Below are positions 12,040 through 25,308 of a stretch of 64,000 nucleotides of DNA, piece after piece. How positions within the stretch are numbered: the first letter of the stretch is position 1; each line of letters starts with the position of its first letter. The DNA lies in contig BTPP01000003.1 in NCBI GenBank assembly GCA_037102815.1, positions 5,332,001-5,396,000 of the forward strand, read 5' to 3'. Position numbers and translations under genes: made by a program. Source of the DNA: Neurospora intermedia (lineage: Eukaryota > Ascomycota > Sordariomycetes > Sordariales > Sordariaceae). Under the pieces are notes generated by a model, which had not been told where the DNA came from, made no database searches, and saw only the letters and a list, made by a program, of their open reading frames with translations.

Positions 12040-15000
12040 TTAAGCCTGCGAAGCCTCCACCATCGAAGAAGCCTGCGAAGCATCATCCCTCGCCACCTGG
12101 CTCGCAAACGGAATCGTCCTGTTCAACAATCCTCTCTGAATCACCGCAAACTTTCCAAAGTTCATCTTGACGGTTCCCTCGGGGTCGACATGCTCGCCAG
12201 AGATAATCGTATGGACCCTCATGCGCCTGTCATACCTCAACCCAGACAGCAGCTTGGGCGTGATCAGGAAGTACTGCGACGTACGTTCGCCACAGGCAAT
12301 CTCGACCATGCGTTCGTGCACCATGCGCTCGTTGCGGGGGTCCATGCCTTGGTTGATTTCGTCGACGACACGGAAGGGGGCTTGGGCCATCGACTGGAGG
12401 GACATGAGGTAAAAGATGGTTGAGACAGCGCGCTCGCCACCGGATTGACGGTGTTGGTCGAGTCGTTGGAGGGCTTCGCCTGCTCTGTTGAGTAGTGAAA
12501 AGGGGTTAGTGGTCGTGAGAGAAGGAAGGGGAAGAAGAAGGGGAAACGTACCGGAACCGGACCTTGATTTCGATGGCCCATTTCTCGAAATCCTCGTCCT
12601 TGTGGACGCCAACTTCTCCCGCGCAGCTGATCTGTTCAAAGTTGTACGAGAACGCATCGTTGATCCTGCTAACAAGTTCATCCAGCCTAGGCTCCCACTG
12701 ACTCCTGATGGTTTCGATCTTGGCGTTTACGTCGGCTAGCTGGGCTGCGCGGCGCTCATGGTTTGCTTGCTCGCGTTCGATCTTCTGGGCCCAGTCCTGG
12801 TACTCCTTGAGCGCATGTGGGTTATTGGCCTCAATGCCGTCCGCCAAAGTCTCCTGCGCCCTAAGATCACTCTCAACTTGTTCTAGAGTCGTGGCCTTCG
12901 CCAGAGCAGAAAATTCCCCCCCGCTCCTCTCCTCCTCGCTGAGGGCTTCTTCGGCAGCTGCCTTTGCCTCGGTGGCCCGCTGGCGGATCTCGGCAATTTG
13001 CCTTGAGATTTCAGTCAGGGCTCTTTTCTCGTCTTCCAGGTTCTTGATAATCTCGGCGTTCCTCTCCTTCAACACTTCAAAGTCAGACTGGGCTTCGATG
13101 AGAAGCACCTTTGCTTCCTGAAGGGCCTGATACGCCTCTCGGATGCCCGAAAGTTTCGCTTGATGCTGTAAAACGGCTTCGGCCGTTTTGAGAACGGCGC
13201 GATCGTGCTGCTTCTCGAGATCGGCCAGTTGGGCCTGAGTTTCGACGAGCTCCTGCCTCTTATCCTGCTCGGACCTCTTCTCGGATTCTAGAAGTCATGT
13301 TAGCAAGACGCATGGCTAGTTCGGGTCAACGAAAACCTACCGATCTTGTCAGGGAGAGCTTGCCAAATGCTGTGTTCCCTTTGTAGCTCGTTTTTCTCGG
13401 CTCGTATTTGCTCCTGTTTGTGCGTGTTAGTTGATTGGAGCCATGAAAAATCACAAGCCGGATAACGTACGAGTTTATCCTTGATTGTCAATATCTCATT
13501 TCGTAAAACATCCAGGCGCCCTGCCAACTCATCATTTGTCTTTTTCAATTCCTCCCATTCGGCGCGAGCTTCATCCCTCTGACGCTCCAACTCCCTCTTC
13601 ACGGAATCATCCACCGGCTTATCTGTCCAGAATTTGCCCGGACGGACCTGCATGACACGAGTTGATACGGCATTGGGGCCGTATTCTACACGGCGGTTGC
13701 TCATGTAGGATTGCTTTCCGGCAGCGAAAAAGCGTATGCGGCCGTCCAAAGTGATCTTGTGGTATTGTTCTTCCGAAATATCAGCAAGTCCAATTGCAGT
13801 ACTGTGAAGTTTTTTCTCGGAGCACAACATGGCCAGTACTGGGCTTGGACCTTCAAGACAGTCAATGATGAACCCGTCAAGACCAAACGCGTTGAGTTCG
13901 GCCTGCGACGTAGGCCGCCTGAAGGAGTCGACGTCGGCTTCGCAGCATCGCAGAGTGGCGGAAAGTCCCATTCTGTTGATGACTTGGTCACTGAGCGTCT
14001 TGTGATCCTTTCTGGTCTGTGATGTAAAGCACAAGAAATCACTCTCCTGTAAAAAAGCTTGAATCAGGTTGGAATAACGAGGATCCTTGACGGAGCAGGT
14101 CAGCATCGGGGGTCCAAAGACCTCCTTCTCAAAAACGTTCTGGTTCTCCTGGAGCCATTCCCAGATCTGGGCAGCGTCCCTGTTAGCCTGTTGCAGCTGG
14201 CTGAGTAACTGACCCTGGTGAGAATTGAGAGCCGCTATCTTCTCATCCGCCGTTTTGATTGTCCTAAGTATTTCTCTCCCTTGAGTTCTTAACGTCGTCA
14301 CTTGATCATTCACTTCCGCGATCTCCTGTTCCTTATCGCGAATCACATGCTCTTGCTCTCGCTGTTAGGTGTCAGCATGGTAACAAGGTCACTCGAACGC
14401 CGTCAGGAAAGGATTACTTACAATCCGCCTGTTCCATTCGGCTGGATCAAAATCCCTAGGGTTCTGTTTGTGCTTGGCTTCCAACTCGGTGATCTTCTTA
14501 CGGATCTTGCCAAGTTCCTGTCTTCTAGCCGCAAATGCGCCTTGTTCCGCTTCAAGCTGACCAGCGAGGTTCCTGACTTTGCTCTCAGCCGCCTCAAGTC
14601 CTCTGACAGCATTGTCAGCATCTTTTTCGGCGTCTCTTAGCCTGGCTGTCCTGGTTTCGACAGCGGCTCTGACCCCCTCCACGTATTCCTGCTTCTTATT
14701 AACCGCCTCCAAGGATGGAGCAGAGTCTCGCTGGAGTTGGTTCAGACGTCGTTCTGCTTCCTTCTTCTTCCTTTTCTCAACGTGAAATTGTTCACGGGCC
14801 TCATTATAGGCAACCACAAGCTTCAGCTTTTTGAGTTTGGCAATGGCGGCCTCGTACTGTTCCTTTTCCCGAAGCCTCTCGACATCAGTCTGCAGAGCTG
14901 CTTGGCGCTCCTCCAATCTCTTGATTTCCTCGCCGCTCTCGTCGGCACTGCGCTGGGCTTCTGCTTGGACCCTGTAGTGGTCTTTCAGTTCGCTTTGCCA

Positions 15001-15693
15001 CGCGATCATTTCTTCGGGTGCGGCGGCTTGCAAAGTCTTTTCCAGCAACTCGACCGGAGTGAGGCCAGCAAACTCGGCCACCTTTTCCTGGGGCAAGAAT
15101 TGACAAAGATTGTCGATTTGGATGCGTAGCGACTTCATCAGTTGGCGCACTTCCTTGTGAGTCGCTTGCTCGCGGTTGATGGTGAACCTTGTCTTGTTAG
15201 TCTCTCGGATGATGAGAAGACCGACGACGTAGTTGTCCTCTCCGGGTTTCCCTTGAAGTTCCACCTCGATCCTAGCTTCATCCTTTCCGTGCTTTACAAA
15301 CTCTCCGACAGCAGTGGCGCGGCCCAATACACTGGAAGGAAAGCCTAATCCCAAGCAAATAGCACAGACAAGCGAGCTCTTTCCGGTGCCGTTGGGCCCA
15401 ATTACCATGTTCAAACTCGGACCAAGAAAAAACTCGGCCTCGTTGTAGGTGACGAAGTCCTTGAGTTTGACGCGGACAATGGCACCAGGCTGGAATCCGG
15501 AACTGCTTTGGCCATTTGGCTGGGGTGATGCCGATGATGTAGGGTCCCTTCTCCTCCGTGATCGGGCTTGTAGCCCGTTGCCGTCGATATTGTGTGAACC
15601 ATCGCCTCCTCTGAGGTTGAACCTGCTGAACATCTCGTCATCCGTTGGATTTGGCTGTCCCGCGGCGGGAAAGGACATGGGCTCAAACGCCAT
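12040..15693 (-). CDS. smc5: Smc5, subunit of the Smc5/6 complex
   Basis: SMC-family ATPase that pairs with Smc6 in the Smc5/6 complex, acting in the nucleus in recombination repair and resolution of DNA junctions. Five exons are inferred: 15693-14422, 14361-13471, 13413-13341, 13287-12552 and 12484-12040, joined in consistent phase to give 1138 residues, usual for the family. Walker A (GPNGTGKS) lies at about 99-106. Two coiled-coil arms flank a hinge at roughly 500-680. The signature SGGER is at about 1005-1009 and Walker B (FRVVDE) at 1028-1033, followed by the Smc5-typical INQGMD stretch. The start is the first ATG of the open frame; the frame extends further up only through non-ATG codons, and a second Met lies five codons downstream. 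It is divergent from the kinase gene at 17823, so the 2.1-kb gap probably serves both. The family assignment is secure from the motifs; exon edges are hand-derived. Confidence 0.96.
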
Positions 15694-17822
15694 GCTTGCG
15701 GGAATGTGAGATTGGGGCGAAAATAGACGAGTTCCGTGGCAGAGACTGGCAAAAATGGTCTCGCGTGTGGAATCTGGGCATATTCCAGCGATTGAGAGTT
15801 TAGATTCAAAACCCGGCCAAAGGCTGGACCTGGACCTGGAGCCTGGACCACCTGAGACAAATCTGAGGCGAGACTGGATCAGAGCCAATGGGACGATGGA
15901 AGATGCTGGACTAGTATGATGTGTTAAAAAGGCTGGGAATCAGACGGCGATGTAAAGAGATACAAAGGACGGATGTCGTTGAACAAGTCTAGAATGGACG
16001 CGACAAGGCGCGTTGGTCAATGGAGTTTCCTGAATGGGTCGTTGCGATAGTGGAGAGCGAAAGAGACGGGTGCGGGTCGCCAGATCACGAGGTGGGGTGG
16101 CTCGTGCGTTGCTGACCCTGCCCGCTGAAATTGGTAGTTATGCATCTTATGCACCTAGCCCGCTGTCTGTTTTGTCTGGTCCAAGCTTCAGGACCCTTGT
16201 GCATCTTGTGCTTGGCCTCCAACCAATTTTTTGTACAGCTCAAACTTCCCGACTTCATGGCATTGATCACGACCACCAGACTCGAGTTGCTCATCTATGA
16301 AAAACAGTGTATTTGATTTACCAACTACTTCTCGGTGCAGTGACCACTTGAAAACACCGCTGAAACCATCCTACCTTCTAGAAGACGCGCATTCGCAGCA
16401 CCTGCTGTTGACTCATGTTTGGGCTTATCCATTCCTCCCATTCATATCAAGGCCGTCTCCCCAGCTGCTTTGCTTTATCTTCGCCACAAACGTATAATGG
16501 CTTCTTATACCTGGTATTTGATCGGAAATAACGTTTGTCAAAGTATGGGGAGCAATTGATAACCTCAGAAGTTAACGCAATGCTTTGCACCTTTGACGGA
16601 GTTGAACGGCACACAACGAACGTCCACTGGAACACCGCAACACAGCTTACTTTCCATCTACAGATGACATTGGCTCCCTTTTCACGAGTTCATGGTTTCC
16701 AATTGTATCTCTCGTCCAGGTATTTTATCTTTGGAAAGTTTTGTCTGTGCAGGTGTACAATCGAAGACTGCCTACTCCAAAAGATACTTGGTATATGGAA
16801 TCAAACCATGTTAATGGGCACCCCATTCTTCGGTCTTCACGAGACCTAAGCCTTCAGACGTTTTCTTTTCAGCTAGAGAGCTGTCAGGGTATCTTACTCG
16901 CCCAATTGCAACGTAGGGGGGGCAATCAAGGCGAGTTCACGAGGGAGTGTCTTTGCAGACTGACAATCATGAAGGGAATGGATGGAACAGGGGAGCCAAC
17001 AACTCAAGAGAAACTTACCTACTCCTAACAGCCAACATTTTGGAACCTTCAACTTGATCAAACCAGGAAGGCCAATGTGATTCCGGATCATGTTGTTGTT
17101 GTTCGTCCGATGTCACTGGAATGGTGCCGGCCGGAGTATCGTGGTCAATCAAGGGCAGGCGGTTGCCGGGGAAATCGCTCCTTCCATTCCAAAGACATCG
17201 ACTCTGCGGGCCCAAACATTGGACGGCCAAGCAAAACCGAAAACCTGAAAGCTACGACGGCTGGTCCGGTCCGTCAGGTCCAAGATTCCCACAGCTAACA
17301 AACTCTGAAGTACAGTATTGTACCGGTAAAGTCGTCCCGCCCCAAATCTGAAGTGCCAGCCGCAGCCTCAGACCTTCCACCTCCACCCTTCCCGTCCGCC
17401 TCTTCAACTTTCCCTCACCCTCTCCTCACCCTCCACTCTCCTCACCTCCATTTTCCGATACTTCCACTTCGACCGCGTCCTCGACATTTCTCAATTCTTG
17501 CACTCACACTTGCGCAAACCATCCCATTGGGTTCAACTCAATTCGTGTCGGGATTTCCTATCTTGTTGCTCGTGTCTCTCCTTCTTCCAATCCCGTTGCG
17601 CTCCTTGGCATCGCCAGTTCGGCATTGCTCTTGCCTGTCGTCTGTTGTTGTCTGTATCTACCTACCTAGCCTCTCTCTCCCTTTTCAGAGAAGAGCCCGC
17701 GATCGTACTGAACAACTACAGCCGCCCGTCGCGACTTGATTGCTTCGTCCACGTCGGTCGTCCTCCACCGATGGTATTGGCGAGGCTCTACTATCCTTCC
17801 ATGCCACGCTGAGTCTGCTACC
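15694..17822. promoter_or_regulatory. Divergent promoter of smc5 and the kinase gene
   Basis: A 2.1-kb gap between two divergent starts. The kinase side (about 17365-17520) is a pyrimidine-rich CT tract, common in leaders and initiator regions of filamentous fungi. A short uORF sits at 17771-17812. ORFs in the middle (16034-17230) are short, overlapping and show no domain. Transcription starts cannot be placed from sequence. Confidence 0.6.
17771..17812 (+). promoter_or_regulatory. uORF just upstream of the kinase start
   Basis: ATG at 17771 opens a 13-codon frame (MVLARLYYPSMPR) that stops at 17810-17812, ten nucleotides before the main ATG at 17823. If the transcript begins upstream of 17771, as the CT-rich leader suggests, ribosomes would have to leak past or reinitiate. 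The uORF is directly visible; its effect is inference. Confidence 0.55.
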
Positions 17823-20800
17823 ATGGACCATCGAACGGGCTCTCGTGTTTCCGTCCGCCAACCCCTCGGCGACGCGACCAACAGAGCAAACATCGCCGCA
17901 ATGCAAACCAGCTCGCGACCCAAGCTCGAGGCTAACGCAAAGCCATGGAATAATACCAACCGCAGCAAATCTAACCCTCCCATCATTACCGACATCCCTC
18001 TCGTTCAGCATCATATCGTAACCATCCCTTCTCCAGTTGCTGTACCGGATGTCCCCTCCATGAGCCGCCTCCGCCACCCTTCTTCACTTCAGCAGATGAA
18101 CACCCAAGCCTCTGATGCGCGCCGTGTCTCGCAATTCTCCAATGTCTCCTCCAATGCGTCCATCACACGCCTACAAAAGACCCATATCGGTCCATGGCAG
18201 TTGGGCAAGACCCTGGGCAAAGGTGCCTCTGCCCGCGTTCGCCTTGCGCGCCATCGCACCACCCACCAGCTGGTCGCCATCAAGATTGTGGCCAAGAGCA
18301 CTGCCCACGTTACGCAAGCTACGAGTATGGCGAACCTGGACCGAGTCGACTACCGCAAGCCAAGCATAAGCACCGACGGCGTCCGCCGAATGCCCCTTGC
18401 TATCGAGAGAGAGGTTGCGATCCTGAAGCTCATTCAGCATCCGAACATCATCAAGCTACATGACATCTGGGAGAACAGACAGGATATGTAAGACAAGCAT
18501 TGCTATACCCGGTTCTTGGTGATTGGCTTGGCTAACATCTGGTCCAGCTATCTTGTCACCGAGTACGTCGAAAAGGGTGACCTGTTTGACTTCATCAACT
18601 GGAACGGCAGCCTCAACGAAGAGGAAGCGATTTTCTACTATCGGCAAATCATGAGCGCTCTAGAGTACTGCCATAGCTTCAACATCTGCCATCGGGACCT
18701 GAAGCCCGAAAACATCTTGCTCAAGGCAGATGGCCAAATCAAGATTGCCGATTTTGGCATGGCAGCCCTGCACCAGGAGCCAACCCATCACCTCAAAACC
18801 GCTTGCGGCAGTCCTCATTATGCTGCCCCCGAGCTACTGAAGCATCAACCCTACAAGGGCTCAGCCGTGGACATCTGGGCCATGGGAGTTATTTTGTTTG
18901 CCATGTTGGCTGGCCGTCTCCCCTTCGATGACAGTGACATGGACGCTATGCTTCAAAGGGCCAGAAAAGGCTATTACAAAATGCCAAGCGAGCTCTCTCG
19001 AGAGGCTAAAGACCTTATCCGGAAAATCTTGGTCGTCAACCCACTACAACGCATCACCATGAAGCAGATGTGGAAGCATCCCCTCATCAAGAAGTATGAC
19101 TATGTCGACGATTATCAGCAGAGCGATGGTCAGCCGCAGGACGTCTTGAGGAACGCAGACATTGGCCCCATCCCGGAGAAGGAAGTCGATCCCCAGATTC
19201 TCAGACAGCTCAAGGCCATGTGGCATGCCTATTCAGAGGCCCAAATCAAGGAGAAACTTGGTCAAAACAAGTAAGTCTATGCCTCTTTCATCCAATCTCC
19301 ATTCACCCCTCATGCTAATCTTTCGCAACAGACCAAACGACCAGAAGGTGTTTTATTGGCTTCTCTACCGGCATAGACATGCACAGCTCGAGAACTATAA
19401 CAACGACATTCCCATTTCGAAGAGCGATTTCCACCACTTGAAGCCCCCTAACTGGGGCAAGCGCATCTCGACCTGCGAATTCACGCAGTCCTCTAGAAAC
19501 GGTCATGGGAGAAGCATTTCCAAGTTCACTGTCATCTCCAACGTCGCCGAAGTTAATGATTCCGGCACTGTCAGGAGCTATGATCCTTACAGAGCGTCAC
19601 AAGTTCTGCGCAATTGCGCTTCGGAAGCGAGCCACGCAAGGATCATTGTCCACCGCAATCCCTCCGAGCCAGGAACCCGGTCCAATACGTCAAACATTGC
19701 CCATTCGTACAACTCCTATACTTCTTTTGGCGGTTCATTCCGTAGGCGGCCGAGAATGAACTCTCAACGCACAAATACCACGGGGCGCTTGCGATCGTCC
19801 ATGGGATCTATGGGCTCACTCAGAAGTCTCAATGGTACACCCCGTGTGCGGGCAAACAACCGATCCAGAAGGGGTGTTGATTTTTCCAGCATTCGTGCCA
19901 GACACCGACTCCAGGCTCGTATTCGCGAGAATGTGCGGGCTGCTCCGAGCAGTGCAGCGGGAAGTAGTGTGGTCGATAGACGTGACTCCTGCAGGCAGCA
20001 GCAGAGACAGAAGGCCGCAATTATCCATTCTGCCGACAACACTCTGAAATCGAGAGATGAGACGCTCATCTGGGACGAGGAACTGCAGCAGCTTGGTTAT
20101 AGGATTGCAATGGATTGCGATGAAGCATTCCGTAGCTCTCTTGTCGGGTCTGAAACTAGTGTTGCTGTTAGCGGGTCTCGTGAGAACAGTCCGTTTTCCC
20201 TCTCCCTGGGTGCATCTTCGCCATCTCCGCAGCCAGAGTCGCCGACGGCACTACCCCTCGAACAACAAGCCGTCAATCATTCGTGGGTGAATCGGCCTCT
20301 TCCTCCGATCCCATCCATCGAAATATCTCCAGTTGTAAAGCAGACATATGGGGTAAACGTAATCCACCCAGCTCCTCTCAGGATAGAGCGACTTTCTCTA
20401 GGCAATTGCGCTTCAGCCTCACAAACTCTTGTCCCAGACCGCCGCATTGTCTCGGAGCCTGCCTACACAACGCCTGTCAACAGGGACCCCCGACAACTAC
20501 CGTCCATAAATGAGACGGCGTCCGAAGACTGGACACGAAATGCTTCCACCAGATGGGCCTCTCCTGACACACCATCACCGGCTGAGAACAACAAAGCGCT
20601 GGACTACCTGGCTAGAGCCGAGAACACTATTCGTGTGGTCAACTCTCCTACGGCAGGCCCCGTCCCTATGCCGGAACCTCTTAATGTCCGCAAGGTCTCC
20701 AAGGCGACCCCAGCCGCGTCTGGTGAAAGCAACTACCGCAAGACGGCCTTGTCGAACATCCCTCCTGATTTCAAGGAGAACTGCCCGCCGGGAACACAGC

Positions 20801-21781
20801 AGGAAGAGCAGGGTGTTGGCGATAACACTGTCAATGCTGGCGCTCCAGCTAAGAAGCGTGTCCCGTCTTGGTTCAGGCGGTCCTCCAAAGAGAACACGAG
20901 CTTTGCCACCACCGCCAATACGGCCGCGATTCACAACGATAGCATAATCATCTCTGACATTCACCAGCAACTGGACGGACTTGAATCACAGTCTAGTGCT
21001 AGACCAGACCCGTATCCGAACAAGAAGAAGGCCTTCAGCCTTGCATTTTGGAAGGGATCCAAGAGTGAGAACTCGTCGCCTACAGGTAAGAATGACCTCT
21101 GTATGTATGTGGAAGCTTGACTTACTGACACTAGATGCAGAATCGACTTTTGATATCAGCACCAGCAAAGAAGGCGGTGGGAAGAAACACAAGTCCAGCA
21201 AGAGCGAGTCGAGAGTGGTTAGCGGCGCGACTTCACGGAGCTGGGGTGAGGGCGAAGGGGTTGGCCGTCAAATTGAGGTTCAGCAGAACTGGCTGGCCCG
21301 GCTGTTCCGGGTCAAGCCTGCTACGCGACACCTGTGCTTCTCCATGCCTAGACGGCGGGCTCGGCAAGAGGTGGCGATCCTGCTCAGGGAGTGGCGCCAG
21401 TTTGGCATCAAGGATGTCGAGGTTGATAAGGAACGGAACATCATCTTTGCCCGCGTGGGCGCCCAGAATGGTAAGTCATTTTTGTCTAGTGTCCGGCCTC
21501 AGGACTGTGAGGAGACATGGATATGCTAACGTTTTGATGATCGATGTCCAGTGCACAACGTCAAGGAGGTCTCGTTTGCGATTGAAATCATGATGGTAAT
21601 TGAGCATGGCAAGCGTAACCAGCGAACCCAACTCAGCATTGCGCGTTTCACGCAGGAGAAGGGAGCAGCTAGCAGCTTCCACAAGGTTGTTGATGCGATC
21701 AACGTAGAGTTCCGCAACCGCGGGCTGCTTGTCACCGACAAGCGCAAGACGCAGATGATGATCAAGACTCTCAACTCTTGA
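17823..21781 (+). CDS. Gin4/Hsl1/Cdr2-type (Nim1-related) protein kinase
   Basis: Ser/Thr kinase of the septin-associated, AMPK-related group that links septin organisation to mitotic entry through Swe1/Wee1 in yeasts. Five exons (17823-18487, 18548-19270, 19332-21085, 21141-21470, 21552-21781) give 1233 residues. Introns carry CTAAC-like branch points. The kinase domain spans about 125-405: glycine loop LGKGASARV (131-139), VAIK lysine at 154, HRDLKPEN (270-277), DFG (290-292), GSPHYAAPE (309-317) and DIWAMGV. A roughly 30-residue insert between the VAIK strand and the C helix is visible. A long Ser/Pro-rich region follows, and the end (about 1110-1233, HNVKEVSFAIEIMMVIEHG) resembles a fungal KA1-type membrane-binding domain. 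The ATG at 17823 has CTACC before it; the open frame upstream starts only with TTG. Which paralogue (Gin4, Hsl1, Cdr2) it matches best is not decided. Confidence 0.93.
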
Positions 21782-23628
21782 TTGTATCCTATGCGGACCT
21801 CACCTCTTGCCATTATTGCTCACCCTCTTCTTTCACCATTACAGTTGCTGCGAAGTCGACATTGACGGCGTGCTGTTGTTGCCGAACAAAGGCTCAAAGC
21901 ATATTATGCTGTCTTTCTGGCGGGCATTGCAATTTTTTATGCCCATCTTATACTCACGTTGTTTGGGAGTCTTCTTATGTTGCCTTTGGTGTAAACGGAG
22001 TGATGGGGCACCTTGTTGGACTAGGATTGGATGTGAGGAAAATCGTCTGGAGTTTCAGGATGGCGAATGGATACGGGTTATTAGTCCTGATCGTATAGAG
22101 GGGGGGTGAGGAACGGTCCTTAGGTCTGTTACAAAGAGAATGGGCAGGGGTAAGAAGTTGTTTATTTACTTGAAAAAGGGGTGGTGGTGGTGGTGAGGAA
22201 GAAAACAACGAAGCGACAGATCCGAAGATGCCCTCCGTCTTTCCCTACGCAATCTTGGCATTTGGCGGCTATGGTGGGGATGGTGGAGCCCACTTGATGA
22301 GTGTGTTCATTGGGAGTTGCGAGTCGTTGTCGTTGAGAAGGACAACATTCAGGAGAAGATGGAGATGGAGATGGAAAAGGGGACGGGGGATATTCATGAT
22401 TCCCTTTCACAGGAGCTACTAAGTGCCTTTTGTTATCTTTCAATTGTAGTCTTGAGCTGGCCTATGGAGCTTGAGATGCTAGAAGATTGTAAAATTTATG
22501 TATCTTCCATGTCTAGGAGTCAGTGCCGTGGTAGAACCAAATCAAAAAATAAGGTGTTGAGTTTCAAGGAGAGGTTTTCGAGATTCAACTGTGCAGCCAA
22601 CAAAACGATTCAACGACACTCTTACCATGATGGTTTGTTTGTTGGTCACTTCAGATTGGTCAATGCCATCTGTTCCCTTCTGCTGTTCGCGTTTGAACGG
22701 GGTTCCGATTGGGCGGTGATGGGTAGTAACCGGGTTGGCCCGGCCGGAGCTAGGGTAACGGACCAGCGGGTTGCGGGCAATTCTAGGGTTTACAGTGAGA
22801 GGTAGTGGACGCAGACCGCTGCTGCCGTGTTTGGGGGCCGCGAGAGGGGGAGCAGGCGGGATAGCGGGACACGCGGGACTGGGCAGTGGACGTGCGGCCA
22901 GGGGTTATAGCTCGGGCTTCAATTGACAGCCAGTCCAGGAGGCATGGGGTTGTTGCCGGGTCGCGCGAAAGGGTGACGACACGGCAGAAAAAAATGGAAG
23001 CTCTGAGACGTTCGTTGTCGGCGGGACGGGACCTAAGTAACCATTGCGCTTCTCGCTTCCGCTTCCCGAGTGCTGGCGACTGACGAGGATGGCGGGTTCA
23101 TGGGTTGGTTCCATATTCCACGAGGGGCCCATGGATGAGTGCTTTTTATAAGCGCGCGAACGCGTGAATTTCCGTGATTTCCTGTTGTTCCTGAACTTGT
23201 TAATTATAATAATATCTCAAGCCTCCCTATCCTCCTCCTTCCGGAGCTGTTGTTTGTGACCTTTTCTGGTGCGTATATTCCTTAATTTAGTTGTTTCCAT
23301 TTGTATGTTTACTTTGCATTCTCTTGATACCCTCATCATCTCTGCCCACGTCACCTTCCAGTCCTTCTTCATTACCCTGAGTATTTTATGAGTAGTCGCA
23401 TCTCCATTGTATGGGAATACCTACTACTATCGTACTACCAGGTGTAGTGTCGATTTCCCCTCATCATCGCCTATCATCAGCATCATCTGACCACAAGTCG
23501 CATCTCCTGCTCTCCAACCGACATACCCCGCTATCACCAAGCTTCCAGACCACCACCTTCCGGTGCTAGCCACACGCATACGAGCACAGTTCGCTTACAC
23601 ACGCTCTCCCAATAGAATATTAGTAACC
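21782..23628. other. Kinase 3' UTR and fumarase promoter/leader
   Basis: No gene is seen. The left part holds the kinase 3' UTR. A TATA-like TATAAG at 23147-23152 lies about 480 bp before the fumarase ATG, followed by an AT-rich patch (23200-23220) and a CT-rich leader with many CATC and CCTC runs (about 23337-23560). One short upstream ATG frame (near 23386) of about 20 codons lies in the leader. Transcript boundaries are inferred. Confidence 0.5.
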
Positions 23629-25308
23629 ATGCTTCGATCGATGCGCACTGCCGGCCGCCTGGCCAAGCCTCGGGCTGCTGCTGCCGCTGCTAGCACATGC
23701 CTTTCTGGCACCGCCCGCGTTGCTTCAAATGCCGCCAGCTCCTCCTCCACCAAGGCCGCCGTCAGCTTCTCCGTTGCTCCCAAGACCTCTGCCCGTTACT
23801 TCTCTAGCTCCTCCGCCATGGCCAAGAACACCAGAATCGAGACCGACGCCTTTGGCGAGATTGAGGTCGAGGATGACAAGTACTGGGGCGCCCAGACCCA
23901 GCGCTCTCTGAGCAACTTCAAGATCAACCAGCCCCAGGACCGCATGCCTCCTCCCATTATCAAGGCTTTCGGTATCCTCAAGGGCGCTGCCGCCAAGGTC
24001 AACACGCGCTACGGCCTTGGTACGTGAATTCCCTCTTCTTGGGAGCTCTGGAAGAGCTGTGCGCGCGCAGAAGCTGACCTTTGGCGAATTACAGACCCCA
24101 AGATTGCCGATGCCATCCAGCAGGCCGCCAAGGAGGTCGCCGACCTCAAGCTCCTCGACCACTTCCCCCTCGTCGTCTGGCAGACCGGCTCCGGCACCCA
24201 GTCCAACATGAACGCCAACGAGGTCATCTCCAACCGTGCCATTGAGATCCTCGGCGGCGTCAAGGGCTCCAAGAAGCCCGTGCACCCCAACGACCACGTC
24301 AACCGCTCCGCCTCGTCCAACGACACCTTCCCCACCGTCATGCACATCGCCGCCGTCCTCGAGGTCGAGGGTGAGCTCCTGCCCGCGCTCAAGTCCCTCC
24401 GCGACGCCCTCCAGGCCAAGGTGGACGAGTTCGAGGCCAAGAAGATTATCAAGATCGGCCGCACCCACTTGCAGGACGCCACCCCCTTGACCCTCGCCCA
24501 GGAGTTCTCTGGCTACGTTGCCCAGCTCGACTTCGGCATCAAGCGCGTCGAGGAGTCCCTCCCCGACCTCCGCCTGCTCGCCCAGGGCGGCACCGCCGTC
24601 GGCACCGGCATCAACACGTACATTGGCTTCGCCGAGGCCATTGCCGAGGAAGTCACCAAGATGACTGGCACCGAGTTCAAGACCGCCCCCAACAAGTTTG
24701 AGGCTCTCGCCGCGCACGATGCCCTCGTCCACGCCCACGGCGCCCTCAACACCCTGGCTGCCTCTTTGACCAAGATCGCCCAGGACATCCGCTACCTCGG
24801 CTCCGGCCCGCGCTGCGGCCTCGGCGAGCTCAACCTGCCCGAGAACGAGCCCGGCTCGTCCATCATGCCGGGCAAGGTCAACCCCACCCAGTGCGAGGCC
24901 TTGACCATGGTCTGCGCGCAGGTGATGGGCAACCACGTGGCCACCACCATTGGCGGCATGAACGGCCAGTTCGAGCTCAACGTGTACAAACCTTTGATCA
25001 TCCGCAACTTCTTGCACTCTGTCCGCCTGTTGGCCGATGGCATGCGCTCGTTCGAGAAGAACCTGGTCCACGGCTTGACGGCCAACGAGGAGAGGATCGC
25101 CAAGATCATGAAGGAGAGTCTGATGCTGGTTACTTGCTTGAACCCCAAGATTGGCTACGACATGGCGTCCAAGGTGGCCAAGAATGCGCACAAGAAGGGC
25201 TTGACGCTCAAGCAGTCTGCGCTCGAGCTGGGCGCGTTGACGGAGGAGGAGTTTGATGCTCTTGTGAAGCCCGAGTTGATGATTGGTCCCCAGCCTTACA
25301 AGGGTTAG
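23629..25308 (+). CDS. Fumarate hydratase (class II fumarase)
   Basis: Converts fumarate and water to L-malate in the mitochondrial TCA cycle and, in fungi, also in the cytosol. Two exons (23629-24019, 24095-25308; 75-nt intron with CTGAC branch point) give 534 residues. Residues 1 to about 63 are rich in Arg, Ala and Ser without acidic residues, as in a mitochondrial presequence. The mature part starts near MAKNTRIE (Met64). Visible motifs: [10 protein letters not shown] (161-170), the active-site His of GRTHLQD (255), and the fumarate lyase signature [10 protein letters not shown] (384-393) with the catalytic serine loop. The frame is open upstream to a GTG at 23563, but 23629 is the first ATG, preceded by AACC. 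Codons end strongly in C, suggesting high expression. The next gene downstream, co-oriented, is malate synthase. Confidence 0.97.
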
